Below, in pieces: positions 48,042-58,653 of a stretch of 64,000 nt of DNA. Within the stretch, counting starts at the first letter, position 1, and every line of letters starts with the position of its first letter. The notes under the pieces were generated by a model. It worked only from the letters and a program-made list of their open reading frames with translations. It did no database searches and was not told the origin of the DNA. Both the position numbers and the translations under genes were made by a program. Source of the stretch: Prostheceraeus crozeri (lineage: Eukaryota > Platyhelminthes > Polycladida > Euryleptidae). The DNA is taken from assembly GCA_907163375.1 (NCBI GenBank), contig CAJQUW010003611.1:124001-188000 (forward strand). Reading direction: 5' to 3'.

Positions 48042-49445
48042 TACTCATTGACATAATTAATGAAACAAACTATCATTGGCTTGAATTGAAGTTTGTTTCA
48101 TTTTTTCTTAGGTATGATGCAATATCTCGCTTTCTATGTATTACCATTCAACACATTAGAGAATGGAGAAAGATCTATGGTGATCAAATTTCAGATTTTG
48201 ATATCGATATAACTGTCACAATTGCTTTTACAAATTGAACATAAACGTGAACTGAAATCCAGCTTTTGTAAAATAAAATGGCACACGATCAGTTTACCAG
48301 AGGTATGGATATTGGAATGATTCGGTGTGGTAGAAGTTGTGCGAGTGTTGCCGAAGAGCTGCAACTATCGAGAGTCGTTGTTTGGAGGTGGTGGTGTCGA
48401 TGGAAAGCAGAAGGAGATGTTAAAAAGAAGAAGGGATCTGGTCGACCAAGAAAGTCTGCAGGAAGGACAGACGCACGTCTAGTTTTAGCTGCAAAGAGGA
48501 ATAGATTTGTGTCAGTCCCAAAGCTAGTCGTACACTGGAAGAGTGCCTCAAATATAGACTGTAGCGTTCGAACGGCTTACCGAAGATTGCGAGAAGCTGG
48601 AATTCAATCGCGACGACCAGCTGTCCTAATTCCATTGAGTTTTGAGCACCGCAGAAGACGAGTTGCCTGGTGTGATGCCCATCGCTCATGGAATGACCAT
48701 CACTGGCAGAAAGTCTTTTGGACCGATGAATCGAGATTCACTCTGGATTTCAATGACGGTCGTGTCAGAGTGCATCGTCTTCCAGGTGAACGCTTTGCCC
48801 CATGCTGTATTAAAGAACACGACAGATATGGTGGTGGAAGTGTTATGCTGTGGGGTGGCATTTGGCATGGCGGACGAACGACAGCAGTCATCATCAAAGG
48901 CACGTTGACTGGAGAGAGGTATTTCAATGAAATTGTGCTTCCTGTTGTTGCCCCAGTGGTCAGGGTGGAGGATCTCGTCTTCCAAGACGACAACGCAAGA
49001 CCACATCGCTCCTCGGCTGTCATTGCCACTGTTAGGAGATTGAACATTCAAACCCTTGACTGGCCTGCACGCTCACCTGACTTGTCACCCATTGAACAAG
49101 TCTGGGACGAGCTTGGGCGGCGAGTGAGAGACCGCTATTCACTTCCACCAGTGTCCCTGAAGATTCTCTCTGAAAGACTGACAGAGCAGTGGCTTCTCCT
49201 TGAAACATCCTTCATTCAGAAACTTTGTGAATCTATGCTATCTCGGATTACTGAATGTATTGGAGCTAGAGGGGGGCACACGCGCTATTAAAGTTGAATC
49301 TGCTGCATGCGTTGTTTTTCTATGCTAGCGACTTGGTGGAGATTGTGACTAAATTTTTCAAGGTATCATACATACATGTATATATACCAGTCAAAAATGA
49401 AAGAAGTTAAAGAAGTAAATGTTTCAGAAATTTTGTCAATGAGTA
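48042..49445 (+). mobile_element. Tc1-like transposon, full length
   Basis: 1.4 kb with ends TACTCATTGACATAATTAAT and, inverted, TACTCATTGACAAAATTTCT, at TA. It encloses one intact transposase gene. It is autonomous by structure, though the inner halves of the terminal repeats have diverged. Confidence 0.93.
48278..49291 (+). CDS. Tc1-type DD34E transposase, intact
   Basis: 337 aa, the normal Tc1 length, unbroken. Residues about 5-45 are the first helix-turn-helix (CASVAEELQLSRVVVWRWW), then the GSGRPRKS linker (54-60), then the second helix-turn-helix to about 110. The catalytic core has D150 (FWTDESRF), D238 (QDDNARPH) and E273 (SPIEQVWDELG), with 34 residues between the last two. The glycine-rich box GGGSVMLWGG is at 185-194. 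It cuts and pastes the element at TA sites. No in-frame stop or frameshift, so the enzyme may be functional. The ATG at 48,278 is the first in frame and fits the family start. Confidence 0.95.
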   Translation: MAHDQFTRGMDIGMIRCGRSCASVAEELQLSRVVVWRWWCRWKAEGDVKKKKGSGRPRKSAGRTDARLVLAAKRNRFVSVPKLVVHWKSASNIDCSVRTAYRRLREAGIQSRRPAVLIPLSFEHRRRRVAWCDAHRSWNDHHWQKVFWTDESRFTLDFNDGRVRVHRLPGERFAPCCIKEHDRYGGGSVMLWGGIWHGGRTTAVIIKGTLTGERYFNEIVLPVVAPVVRVEDLVFQDDNARPHRSSAVIATVRRLNIQTLDWPARSPDLSPIEQVWDELGRRVRDRYSLPPVSLKILSERLTEQWLLLETSFIQKLCESMLSRITECIGARGGHTRY

Positions 49446-49500
49446 TATATATTTCGACGAACCGCCCTTCTTAGTCAGATATTTAATTAACAGTGATCTT

Positions 49501-50617
49501 ATCTAACAAGAACTATGATTTTTAAATCAAATCTGAAAATGTCTATAAAATATCATGGGTGAATGGGGGAAGAAAGTGAGGTCAAAGATAATATACCACA
49601 TTACTGTGCAAACCATCCACAATACATTTTCATGCACATCCACCTAATGTTGTAGAGTTAATGCTGGTAAATTTGAGTGGTTCCATTCTGTTTTGTTATT
49701 GATCAGTTTTATGTTTTTTTTTCATTTTTATTTCTAATAATTACGGCCTCTGCTATTTGTCTTTCCATTGCGTTACTGTGATATACTCCTGTAACGTTCA
49801 TGTTGAACGTTCATTCTCAAACCGCTTTCTTTAACTTGTATTTCACATTCTTTTTTGAGAACTGAGTTCGGTGCTGATGTTATGAAAAGAACGCTGTTAT
49901 ACTCGTATTTCCCCTTTTGATACCATGTTTTCTTTCTTCTTTGTTTATTTTCTCTCTGTTCATTATATTTCCATGTCTTTGGTCGATACATAGGTCATAA
50001 AATATTTTAAGAAAACTTTAAAGAGAAAGTAAAGATGTGATATAAAATATATGCAAATATATTAAAATTAACTTTAGAAACTTCAAAAAGTGATATTTAA
50101 TTTTTGTTCAAATGTTCTGTCGCACATCCAAATTTGCAGTAAAATTAGCCGAAAGCAATGTTTAAGACTTGTTCCAAGTTCATTTTCTCGATCCAAGGTT
50201 TTGGAACCTTGGTTAGGGTACGTAAGGTCAGTCAAGGCCAAGGTTAGACTCCAGGTCCAAGATTCAACCTTGCTGCCATACCGGCTTCCAGATGCTGATT
50301 GTCCTCTTTTTGATAAAATTACCTTGCTATTCTAGTACATGCTTCAAGTTTAGGAGCCAGAGCTTTGTCAGTGTGCTTTGTTTAAATTCTCAATTGCTGT
50401 CATTTCTTCTAAAATGTAAAATCGAAAATTTTCGACGAAAATCTACAGTAATTGTAGGTTCCAGCAATTTTGTTGATGCAAAGAGCTATCAGCGTTGACA
50501 TAAATATGTGTCTAAGTGTGTAATTTATTTGACCACCATCAAACAGTGAGTTTCTGCTCCAGTCTTGCTCTCTTAAAACAAAAGCGCATTATCAGATTTC
50601 TATGGTGATACCAATAG
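49501..50617. other. No gene seen
   Basis: AT-rich intron DNA; short open stretches show no family features. Confidence 0.5.
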
Positions 50618-50672
50618 GTAAATGCCATAAAAATAGATTATTTATCTGAAGTTGACTACACCTTTTTTTGTT

Positions 50673-50815
50673 CTAATTAAAACAGTTTGCGTTCTAATTA
50701 AAACACTTTGCATTCAATTTAAAACACTTTGCATTCAATTTAAAACAGTTTGCATGCAATTTAAAACAGTCTGCATTTGATTTAAAACAGTTTGCATTCA
50801 ATTTAAACGACTTTT
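50673..50815 (+). repeat. 21-bp iterons, left TIR, six units
   Basis: Units such as GTTCTAATTAAAACAGTTTGC and ATTCAATTTAAAACACTTTGC. The right TIR has only four. The two extra units account for the length difference of about 42 bp between the arms. Possible transposase-binding sites. Confidence 0.9.
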
Positions 50816-51247
50816 TTAAAATTATCTTTTACTTATTCTATCCATGTTTTATATGTTTTTAACATAATTTAGGTATGTGATATATTATTTTATGTATTTT
50901 ATATATATATTATATCATTTTTATGTGATATATTAGGTGTACAATCAAAACCTACTTCTGAAGCATCAAGTTTTGCCCAAACAGATAATCTAATATTCTG
51001 AAATACACTTTGTTATTTATAGTCTTTGTGTAATGAATTCAGCTTCATAAGTTATTTGTCATATCGAAACAAAATAAATTCCACTTGCATTTTTATTCAA
51101 TGTTAGTGTAAGAAGACAGTTATTTAGATATTGTACCTTAAATCTTGCATTCGCATCACATCACCATAGAAAGAATATACATGATTATAATAACCCTCAC
51201 ACTGAACATGCTGATTGCTCTCGTTAAGGGCTAGCTGCATAGTTTCT

Positions 51248-52271
51248 TCAATTATGCGAAGACGGTTGCTCTGTCTGAGTCACGGCAGAAATCATTGACG
51301 TGTTGAGAACGTCTAAGATTCTTCTTGACATAACGTTCTTGATTCTGCTTTTCATGGACGACCATAAATACTCTATGGGGTTGAGGGGAGCAGAATACGG
51401 CGACATCCGCAGAATTGTAAGGCCAGCATACTGTTCTTTCGTCTGAACAATGTCTTCGATGCCTGAATGTGATGGCGCATTGTCAGCGACTATTACAACA
51501 TTTTGAAGAGAATCGCGGGACAATAACAGTTCGTCGAGCGCACAAGACATGATTTCGTGATATCAATCACGCTTTATTGATCCGCGGCAAATGCGTGAAT
51601 ATACAATACCTCGCTTGCTCAGCAGGCCCCAACAATGAACGTTTGGACCACGGGAACTGGGTACAATCACACGACAAGGTTCACCTCGTCTTGCGCGACC
51701 ATAAGATCGACGACAAAATAGATTCACATTAGTCTCATCCTGGTAAAATATTTCCTTTTGAGACACAGTCAGCTCCATGATCTTCTGCACAAAAGATGCC
51801 CTTCGCTCTTTGTTTTCTTCAGTATTTGCAGTCGATGGCACGAACGAGACTTTCTTTACGGTGTAGAGTTGATCCTTTAAGTGTCTGTGAATCGTGGATA
51901 TATTCACTTGAAGTTAATTGATGTTGAAGGGAGCTCTTTATTTCCTCCAAAGTCACCTGAGGATTCGTCTCTAACATTGTTATCATGTGCTCGACATGCT
52001 CACTGGTCACCTTTTTGTTATATGCCCCACCACGCGGTTTTTCTTCAATTTCTTCTTCAGCCATTCTCATCCATCGACGGGCAGTTTGAATCTTTACGCC
52101 ATTCGCCAGTGCGACAGCCTTAAAATCCCCATGTGCCTCGGCACACTCAAGTATTCTTTTCTTGGATGCAGGGTCACACCTATTGTAGCTTCCGCGTAAT
52201 GACCCTGGGCGAACTCCAGGAGCACGAGCACCATTGGAGATGTCGGATACGGTATCATCTGAATAATGCAT
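51248..52271 (-). pseudogene. IS630-like transposase, DD36E spacing, disrupted
   Basis: Plain DNA-transposon transposase in three pieces. 52,271-51,819 holds the N-terminal helix-turn-helix (CDPASKKRILECAEAHGDFK, IQTARRWM). 51,907-51,563 has the first catalytic D (FYQDETNVNLF) and HCWGLLSKRGI. 51,550-51,248 has VADNAPSHSG and LNPIEYLWSSMK. There are 36 residues between the second D and E. One frameshift lies in the 51,819-51,907 overlap and one in-frame TGA at 51,563-51,565, so the protein is dead but was lost recently. DD36E members (for example Incomer) are the closest class I know by spacing. Confidence 0.85.
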
Positions 52272-52884
52272 ATTGAAGAAAAAAATACGAAGCGTCAGTC
52301 AAACGTTCACTGTCAATTATGAAGTTTGCCAATTCGACATACACTCAAAAGCAGGATATCAGAATGCATATTGCCATAGAAACGGTGGGCATAGATATCT
52401 TGCAGATATGTGATCATAACGTCAATGATTTCTGCCGTGACTCAGACAGAGCAACCGTCTTCGCATAATTGAAGAAACTATGCAGCTAGCCCTTAACGAG
52501 AGCAATCAGCATGTTCAGTGTGAGGGTTATTATAATCATGTATATTCTTTCTATGGTGATGTGATGCGAATGCAAGATTTAAGGTACAATATCTAAATAA
52601 CTGTCTTCTTACACTAACATTGAATAAAAATGCAAGTGGAATTTATTTTGTTTCGATATGACAAATAACTTATGAAGCTGAATTCATTACACAAAGACTA
52701 TAAATAACAAAGTGTATTTCAGAATATTAGATTATCTGTTTGGGCAAAACTTGATGCTTCAGAAGTAGGTTTTGATTGTACACCTAATATATCACATAAA
52801 AATGATATAATATATATATAAAATACATAAAATAATATATCACATACCTAAATTATGTTAAAAACATATAAAACATGGATAGAA

Positions 52885-53005
52885 TAAGTAAAAGATAATT
52901 TTAAAAAAGTCGTTTAAATTGAATGCAAACTGTTTTAAATCAAATGCAAACTGTTTTAAATTGCATGCAAACTGTTTTAAATTGAATGCAAACTGTTTTA
53001 ATTAG
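52885..53005 (-). repeat. 21-bp iterons, right TIR, four units
   Basis: Mirror of the left iterons with two fewer units; order and variants otherwise correspond (GTTCT-, ATTCA-, ATGCA- and ATTTG-type units). Confidence 0.85.
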
Positions 53006-53019
53006 AACGAAAAAAGGTG

Positions 53020-53381
53020 TAGAATGGAAGTTGACTCAAGGTCGCGTCGCATCTGGGGGAACTTAGTTGGGACATAAGGAACCAATGAGAGGCCTAGAAT
53101 TGCACTTGTGATTGGTTCTAACCCAATGATAAAGACGTTGATAAGTGTATCTACGTGAAAATGGGTGCGACTTTTGTGCCGTTATTGTGAATTGCAAGAA
53201 GCTTTACTTCCATTCTAGAGGTTTTATTGTTATCAATTTATATGGTAAATGCACAGTAAATTGAATGAATTCCTAATCGCGTCTAACTGTCAACCAAACA
53301 ATGGAAGTTTTTCTCTTGACAGTCCTCAGCCGATATTCTGCAATGGACATTGATATTGATTGCAAAATTTTCTGATTTCAG
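53020..53381. other. Intron end: rest of MITE copy 3, then acceptor
   Basis: After the MITE, about 130 bases of unique sequence lead to the acceptor TTTTCTGATTTCAG at 53,381. Confidence 0.6.
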
Positions 53382-54499
53382 GTATTTCTGCAGGAGCACT
53401 TCTGAGCTTGGTTACAATCCGTGTTGGTAAAGTTTTTCCACCGTCTCATCGCTATCACGTTCTTGTTACCGCTTTGGTAGAAGGTGGGCCTTTCGGAACA
53501 GTAATATTTTGTCCTCTGTTCGCTACCCTGATACAGCATTACGACTGGCAAGTTGCATACCTCGTATTAGCGGCACTATTATTAGTTGAGTGCTTCTTCG
53601 CCAGCATTCTAAGCGGAACGGAAACTTCGATTTTGGAACCAGAAACACAGTCACCTCCTGACGACCTTTCTGATTCCAGTGATGATGGAGAGTTTACTTA
53701 CCTCTCTCCGGAGCCAAATGCGGATGTTGGTGCATCACCATGTCCACCAAGTATCACCAGCACCTCATCTGGGCCGTATGTACCACCAATACCACCGATT
53801 CCACCAAAAGAAGAACCGCCATCACCCGATCAAATATTCACCGGCGCAAAAATGAAAGAACTTTGTCGGCAACCTGAGGTTGTATTGTGGTGCGTCGATC
53901 GCGCTCTCTTTTATATGATTTTATATGGTGTACTCATGAACATGGTCGATTATATGACTGTAGTAGTGCGAGATAGTCTTGAGCAAGGTTCTCTTATTAC
54001 TCTGACTTTCGGAGGGGGTGAGGTAGTCGGTCTTCTTATCGCTGTTGCGTTTGGAGATCACTTAAAAGAGAAATTAATTTATATTTACACAACCTCAACT
54101 GTAATTTTGTTTGCTGTGCTGATGATATGGCATTTGCTACAAACACATGGTCCGTCACTATTCACAGGAGCTGATGTTCACTTCATGTCCTTTGTATTTG
54201 GATGGGCAGCTGTATTTAGCAGTGCCTATGGCTACACATTATCTGAGGAATTGACAAACATGCCTGGTCAATACGCATATCCGATGACACGCTTTGCACA
54301 AGGTGTAGGGCTGTTCCTGGCACCTCTGACGTCTGGTGTATTGTTGGAAATAATGAGTTACTCTAGGTTTTTCTTGATTCAAGCGTTACTGTGCTTAGTC
54401 AGATTGATTATTCAAATAATCGTCTCTTTTATTTATTCAAAAAGGCGAAAAGAAGAATTGCAAGCATTGAAGAGTTTGGGAATTCGCGTAGAAAATTGA
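53382..54499 (+). CDS. MFS carrier, SLC16-like, exon 2 (residues about 193-564)
   Basis: Second and last exon, phase 1, stop TGA at 54,497. It completes TM4 (ISAGALLSLVTIRVG), then TM5 (ALVEGGPFGTVIFCPLFATL) and TM6 (WQVAYLVLAALLLVECF). A cytosolic loop of about 100 residues is acidic then Pro-rich (PPIPPIPPKEEPPSP). TM7-12 follow, including FGWAAVFSSAYGY and FAQGVGLFLAPLTSGVLLEI, and end in a basic tail. The 6+6 helix plan with a long central loop and the TM4/TM5 pattern match SLC16 monocarboxylate-transporter-like proteins of the plasma membrane; total about 564 aa is normal for them. Substrate cannot be told. Codon use is clean and no breaks are seen. Confidence 0.9.
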
Positions 54500-55174
54500 A
54501 TTCTGATAAAAGTTGATAATTCATTTGGTTATTGAAGCATAATAACATATTTCAAAAATAGCAACCTCACAAGGGTCCTAAACGTGAAGATCGCCCATCT
54601 TGTAAACATTTACCGATTATCGTCTTCCATGTATCTTTTCACAAAGTTGGATTGTTAAGCATCGAAATCGTAAGAAGGCATTCATTCATCTGACATTGTA
54701 GGCGACAATTTCTTTTATCATTTAATTTATCAAAAGTGGCAGTAGAATTTATATATGACTGCATCTTCGATTGTGTTCTCAAGAATGAAGATTATTAATT
54801 CAAATATATGAGATGAAGACAAACGGAATCAGATTGCTTTTTGTGGTCATAATTGTTGTTTGTCTGTGCAATGTGAATTCGCAGTTGTTGTTTGGCAATC
54901 ATATATGTCTAGCAATTGTGTACATATTTCAATGAGAGAGTATATTGAAACCTTAGATGATTTACAAGCGAGGATTACTGCGCTTACCATACAGTATTTT
55001 GTGTAAATAGATTTGTGAAGTATATTTAGAGCATATGTATTTGTCATCAGCAACGTCGTCTGTTATGGATTGTATTGATTGAAAATGACGCCAGTGTCAT
55101 CAGATTTCGTAAATATATAATTATGCTGCCTGAAATTGTTTTCTTTGAAGATTCACCCTAAAGCGTTTATCGAA

Positions 55175-55180
55175 AATAAA
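55175..55180 (+). terminator. Possible poly(A) signal of the carrier gene
   Basis: AATAAA, about 675 bases after the stop. Other AT-rich variants lie nearer, so this is tentative. Confidence 0.3.
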
Positions 55181-55261
55181 TATGTACAATTTACATAAGC
55201 CATAAATTGGCAAACTATATATCTTGCTTGATATTATATCCGGGCGGACATTCGGTGTCAC

Positions 55262-55740
55262 TTGTTTGGTATGTATGCCAATCTTAGCCATATCCTCTCT
55301 GGTTGTCATATGGCACGTAGCAGCACAGGTTGGTGGAAGCAATCTTGGATGGAGTCGAGCAAGGAAAAGAAAGTCCCCAGGTGTGTCTCGATCTGCTTCA
55401 CGCAAGTGGATAGACATTTGCCAGATAAACTATCCCTATCTGAGCCACAGCCTGATCTATTGTTGATCGATGCGATAGGGAAGAGAATGATTATGGGCAA
55501 ACTAATTGCTCCCTGGGAAGACAGCTTTAGAGATTCCCATGCAAGCTGCCGAATATGATGAACTTGCGGAAGGGATTCAGTAATGACGGTGGAAATGAGG
55601 GTGCATGCCCTTTGAAGTGGGATGCCGCGGTTTCGTTGCTACATCGGTGAGGAAATTTCTAGTCAAAGCCGGTGCGAAAAACTTGCAGATCATCATCAAG
55701 AATTTGAGTGCAAAGTCGGAAGAAGCTAGTAACTTTTTAT
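55262..55740 (+). mobile_element. Retroelement ORF 3' fragment (R2-type RT/endonuclease tail)
   Basis: The translation has NLSHILSGCHMARSSTGWW, then PDLLLIDAIGKRMIMGKLIA, PWEDSF, and in shifted frames GCMPFEVGCRGFVATSV. The order L.HILSGC, RPDLVL, E.T.PWE, P.EVGCRGF is a recurring C-terminal pattern in invertebrate non-LTR ORFs annotated as R2-like. Frame changes after 55,558. Inactive. Confidence 0.65.
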
Positions 55741-57715
55741 TGCGGACCCTCCATCTTGAGAGATACTGAACTTAATGAGTCGAAATTTCGATGACGGATG
55801 GCGTCAGCTGATGGCTGAAGTCCTTCAGGGTACAGTATTGATGTTTCACACATCTTGCTTATTTTGTTGATAATTAAATTAAGTATCATTTTAAGCTAGC
55901 AATATGTTATTTTTGATTTACACAATTACTTTTAAAATGGTGATCGTACTTGAGATGTCTGAAACGAGCGAAATTGAAGTAAGCAATAAGCATGCCAATA
56001 TAAAATACATGCATACAGTGCGTCGTACTTGTACATGCATAGAGAAGATGAAATTCACAAAAAAGCAGCGAGAGAACGAGATATTCTTTGGAATCGTCTA
56101 ATTCTGTTCTTCCTTATTCATTAAGAATTCATTCTATTATCTTGAGATGATGCTTGGTATGATATGTTGCAATATTTCGTATACTTATCATCATGAATGA
56201 ATTTATGCCCAATTTTAATGTTATGTTACAAATACTAGTAAACAGTAAAACAAATCCGCACGAGACAATACAAACCAATTGATAATGCAAAGCAATCCAC
56301 AAAACTGATTTAAATCATTCATTAGACTGAGATGCTCGTTTGTCGGGAACTTAGCCCGCCTGTAAAGTACTTGAAGAGACCTTAGCTACTGATACGTTAT
56401 ATAAGAGGCAACACACGCTTCGAAGCGGATGGTATGTGTGGTGTAACGAGTCGCGTGAGGTTTAATACAAGTTCACTAAGTGAACCCGTGTATGTGCGCC
56501 TTTACAGGCACTTTTTGTACTCGGTTGAATTACTATACATACGCGCTAGATGATTGGGAATTCTGTGGTGCATGGCAGATTGTTCATTGGAATCAACAAG
56601 CGTAACTCTAAAAAGTTGGGGATTGTTAGAAACGGCGTCACAAAAAATGTGTGGAATCTTTGCACTTTTATCTGCTCGAGGATCCCATCAGTTTTCAAAG
56701 CAATGATGGCACCTGGGCACTCACTAAACTCACTGATTCCCCCCTATACTCAGCGATACTTGAAGAAGTTTTTATGTAATTCTTTCTAACAGACAGAATC
56801 ATTAGTAACTATATAACTTTACATGCACAGTACTACCTGGTCACTTCATTCGCTGCTTGCTATTACTTCTTCTGCACCGATTCATCAAAATGTCTGATTT
56901 TCATTCCAAAAATATATGCACATTTATTATTTACATCAGCTGATTGCAATTTCATTTTCAGAAAACATGAAATAAAATTTTCAGAAATCAATTTTATTTA
57001 GCTATTCAAACTTTTTAAAAGCACAATCAAGTTAATAGTAGGCTAGTAATAAGTTAGAAAAAACATAAAATGACGTTAAGTAATGTATGTATTTCTATTG
57101 ACTGTGCTATTAATAAATGATAATAATTTAATTGAATACTGCTTGTCGTCCAACAAATCTCACCTTCCATATCGTGTGAAAGTTCCAAAACATCATCGAA
57201 ATTATCTTCCTTTCTGTTTGATTTGATCTGCAATATGAATTATGTAAAGTGGAGTAGAAATACATCAGTTTTTCAATTACTCTGAAGTTTAATGTATAGG
57301 AAACATTGTAATCAAATAAATATTCATAATGACAGGCTTGATGGTTGGATGCCCATTAATTCTGAGTGTATGAGAGATTATTCCTGTGAAGTTATTCGAA
57401 TCACTTAAGCATCAATGCAAATGCTAGCAATCAAGACAATCATGTGAAGGGAGCGTGCAATGATAATATTCAAAACACTTCTCAAAGTTCAAAGTGGCGA
57501 CATGAAATTCATTCATCAAACATTATTTGATAAAATCCGATTGTAATTCATCAAAACTAGCAGAAGGAGACAGTTTCAAAGCGACAATCAATGCTGGCCA
57601 TTGTCCTAATCATCTTCAGGAATTTTATTCATTATAACGAAGCCGTATTATGTCCTAACTCCTAATCATAGAGTAGGGATATATAGGTAGAGTGTCGACT
57701 CAGAAAAGTATCTGT
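55741..57715. other. No gene seen
   Basis: AT-rich intergenic DNA. A small hairpin (CAAGTTCACTAAGTGAACC) lies at 56,469-56,487. Confidence 0.5.
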
Positions 57716-58500
57716 ATACAGTGAAATTTTTTTTATAAAAAGATTCAGTTTTTTGCGGAGATAACGTTCCCGTGGTCCAAAAAATTATTTGAGCAGTTCT
57801 AAAAAGTCAAAATCTTGCCAATTTAAATACTACCGAGATGACACATCCTTGTAAGTAGTATAAAACAAGTTGGGTATCAAAAGGAATGAATATTTGCTAA
57901 CAATCATCCTAACTAAGCGAAAATTTAACTAATTTGCGAGGGAATTTCATGATCTGCATTATTATGGAAGTCTTCATGAAAAAGTCGAGATCTGATTTTG
58001 CTTTCTTCGGCTGAAATTTCAAGTTTTATTTCAATTTTCACCGGCATGATTTTATGTTTCACTAAGCTCATGCTTCATTTCTTGAATCTGAATAGTGATG
58101 TGGACCCATTTACATCTTTCAAAGTTGATTGAAATCATTGTCCTTGATTCTGTTATTTTGCGCTACCATTGGCAGGTTGCTTATGATATGATCTCGCTTA
58201 AGAAAATAATCTTAAGGTTCATCATGAAGTCAATAGCAGGTCATCGGGTTGCTAATTTGATAAACATTGCCTATCCAAGGCTGTCATGACACGGACGATC
58301 TGTAAAATAACATCATTTCATTCTGCATTACTGTCATGATCAGTCAATTCCGTTGTAAATTCTGCAAAACTCCAAAAATTTGCAAATCTAGCATTTGGTG
58401 ACAAGACCACCTGTATCGCCCATGAGTTCATTCAATAAAATCGAAAGTGTATACACATTGGGGATTTAATAAATGCGGAGTTCCACTCTAACTAATATAG
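57716..58500 (+). repeat. Diverged direct copy of the interior of the 58.65-kb element
   Basis: From TACAGTGAAA and AAGATTCAGTTTTTTGCGGA to TGTCATGATCAGTCAATTCC it parallels 58,884-59,560 with many small differences. Noncoding. Confidence 0.85.
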
Positions 58501-58653
58501 GCTACCCACTCTATGCTCCTAATTTGATATATTTACAATACTGATAATCTGATTATGACCTTTGATTGACTTATTTTCCTTATATTCTGAAGTGGTCAAG
58601 TGAGTGCGATATTTTTGCATTCTCATAGGGTTATCATAAGTTCTCATTGATAA

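Larger units (their letters stand above)
47972..49500. mobile_element. Foldback element copy split by a Tc1 insertion
   Basis: 47,972-48,041 (TTTTGATAAAAGG to TCGTAATA) and 49,446-49,500 (TATATTTCGACGAACCGCCC) together match the left arm of the foldback at 10,017. The break falls at TA, the Tc1 target, so the foldback was here first. Confidence 0.8.
50659..53019. mobile_element. IS630/Tc1/mariner-type transposon with TIRs over 600 bp
   Basis: Ends CACCTTTTTT, flanked by TA on each side, inside MITE copy 3. Left TIR is about 50,659-51,301 and right TIR about 52,419-53,019, near-identical. The transposase gene (minus) ends inside the left TIR. A related element could mobilise it. The high identity of the arms suggests recent arrival. 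Confidence 0.93.
50626..53244. mobile_element. MITE family M1 copy 3, split by the IS630-like element
   Basis: The MITE halves are 50,626-50,658 and 53,020-53,244. Flanks are GTAAATGC on both sides (50,618-50,625; 53,245-53,252), a perfect 8-bp duplication. Removing the insert and one TA restores GACTAGAATGG, matching copy 2. Confidence 0.93.
13618..53381 (+). other. 39.8-kb intron of the carrier gene
   Basis: Donor GTGAGC at 13,618 and acceptor TTCTGATTTCAG ending at 53,381. Phase 1 on both sides gives a Gly codon across the junction and an unbroken TM4 (VIQGISAGALLSLV). Almost all of it is transposon-derived. Confidence 0.85.
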
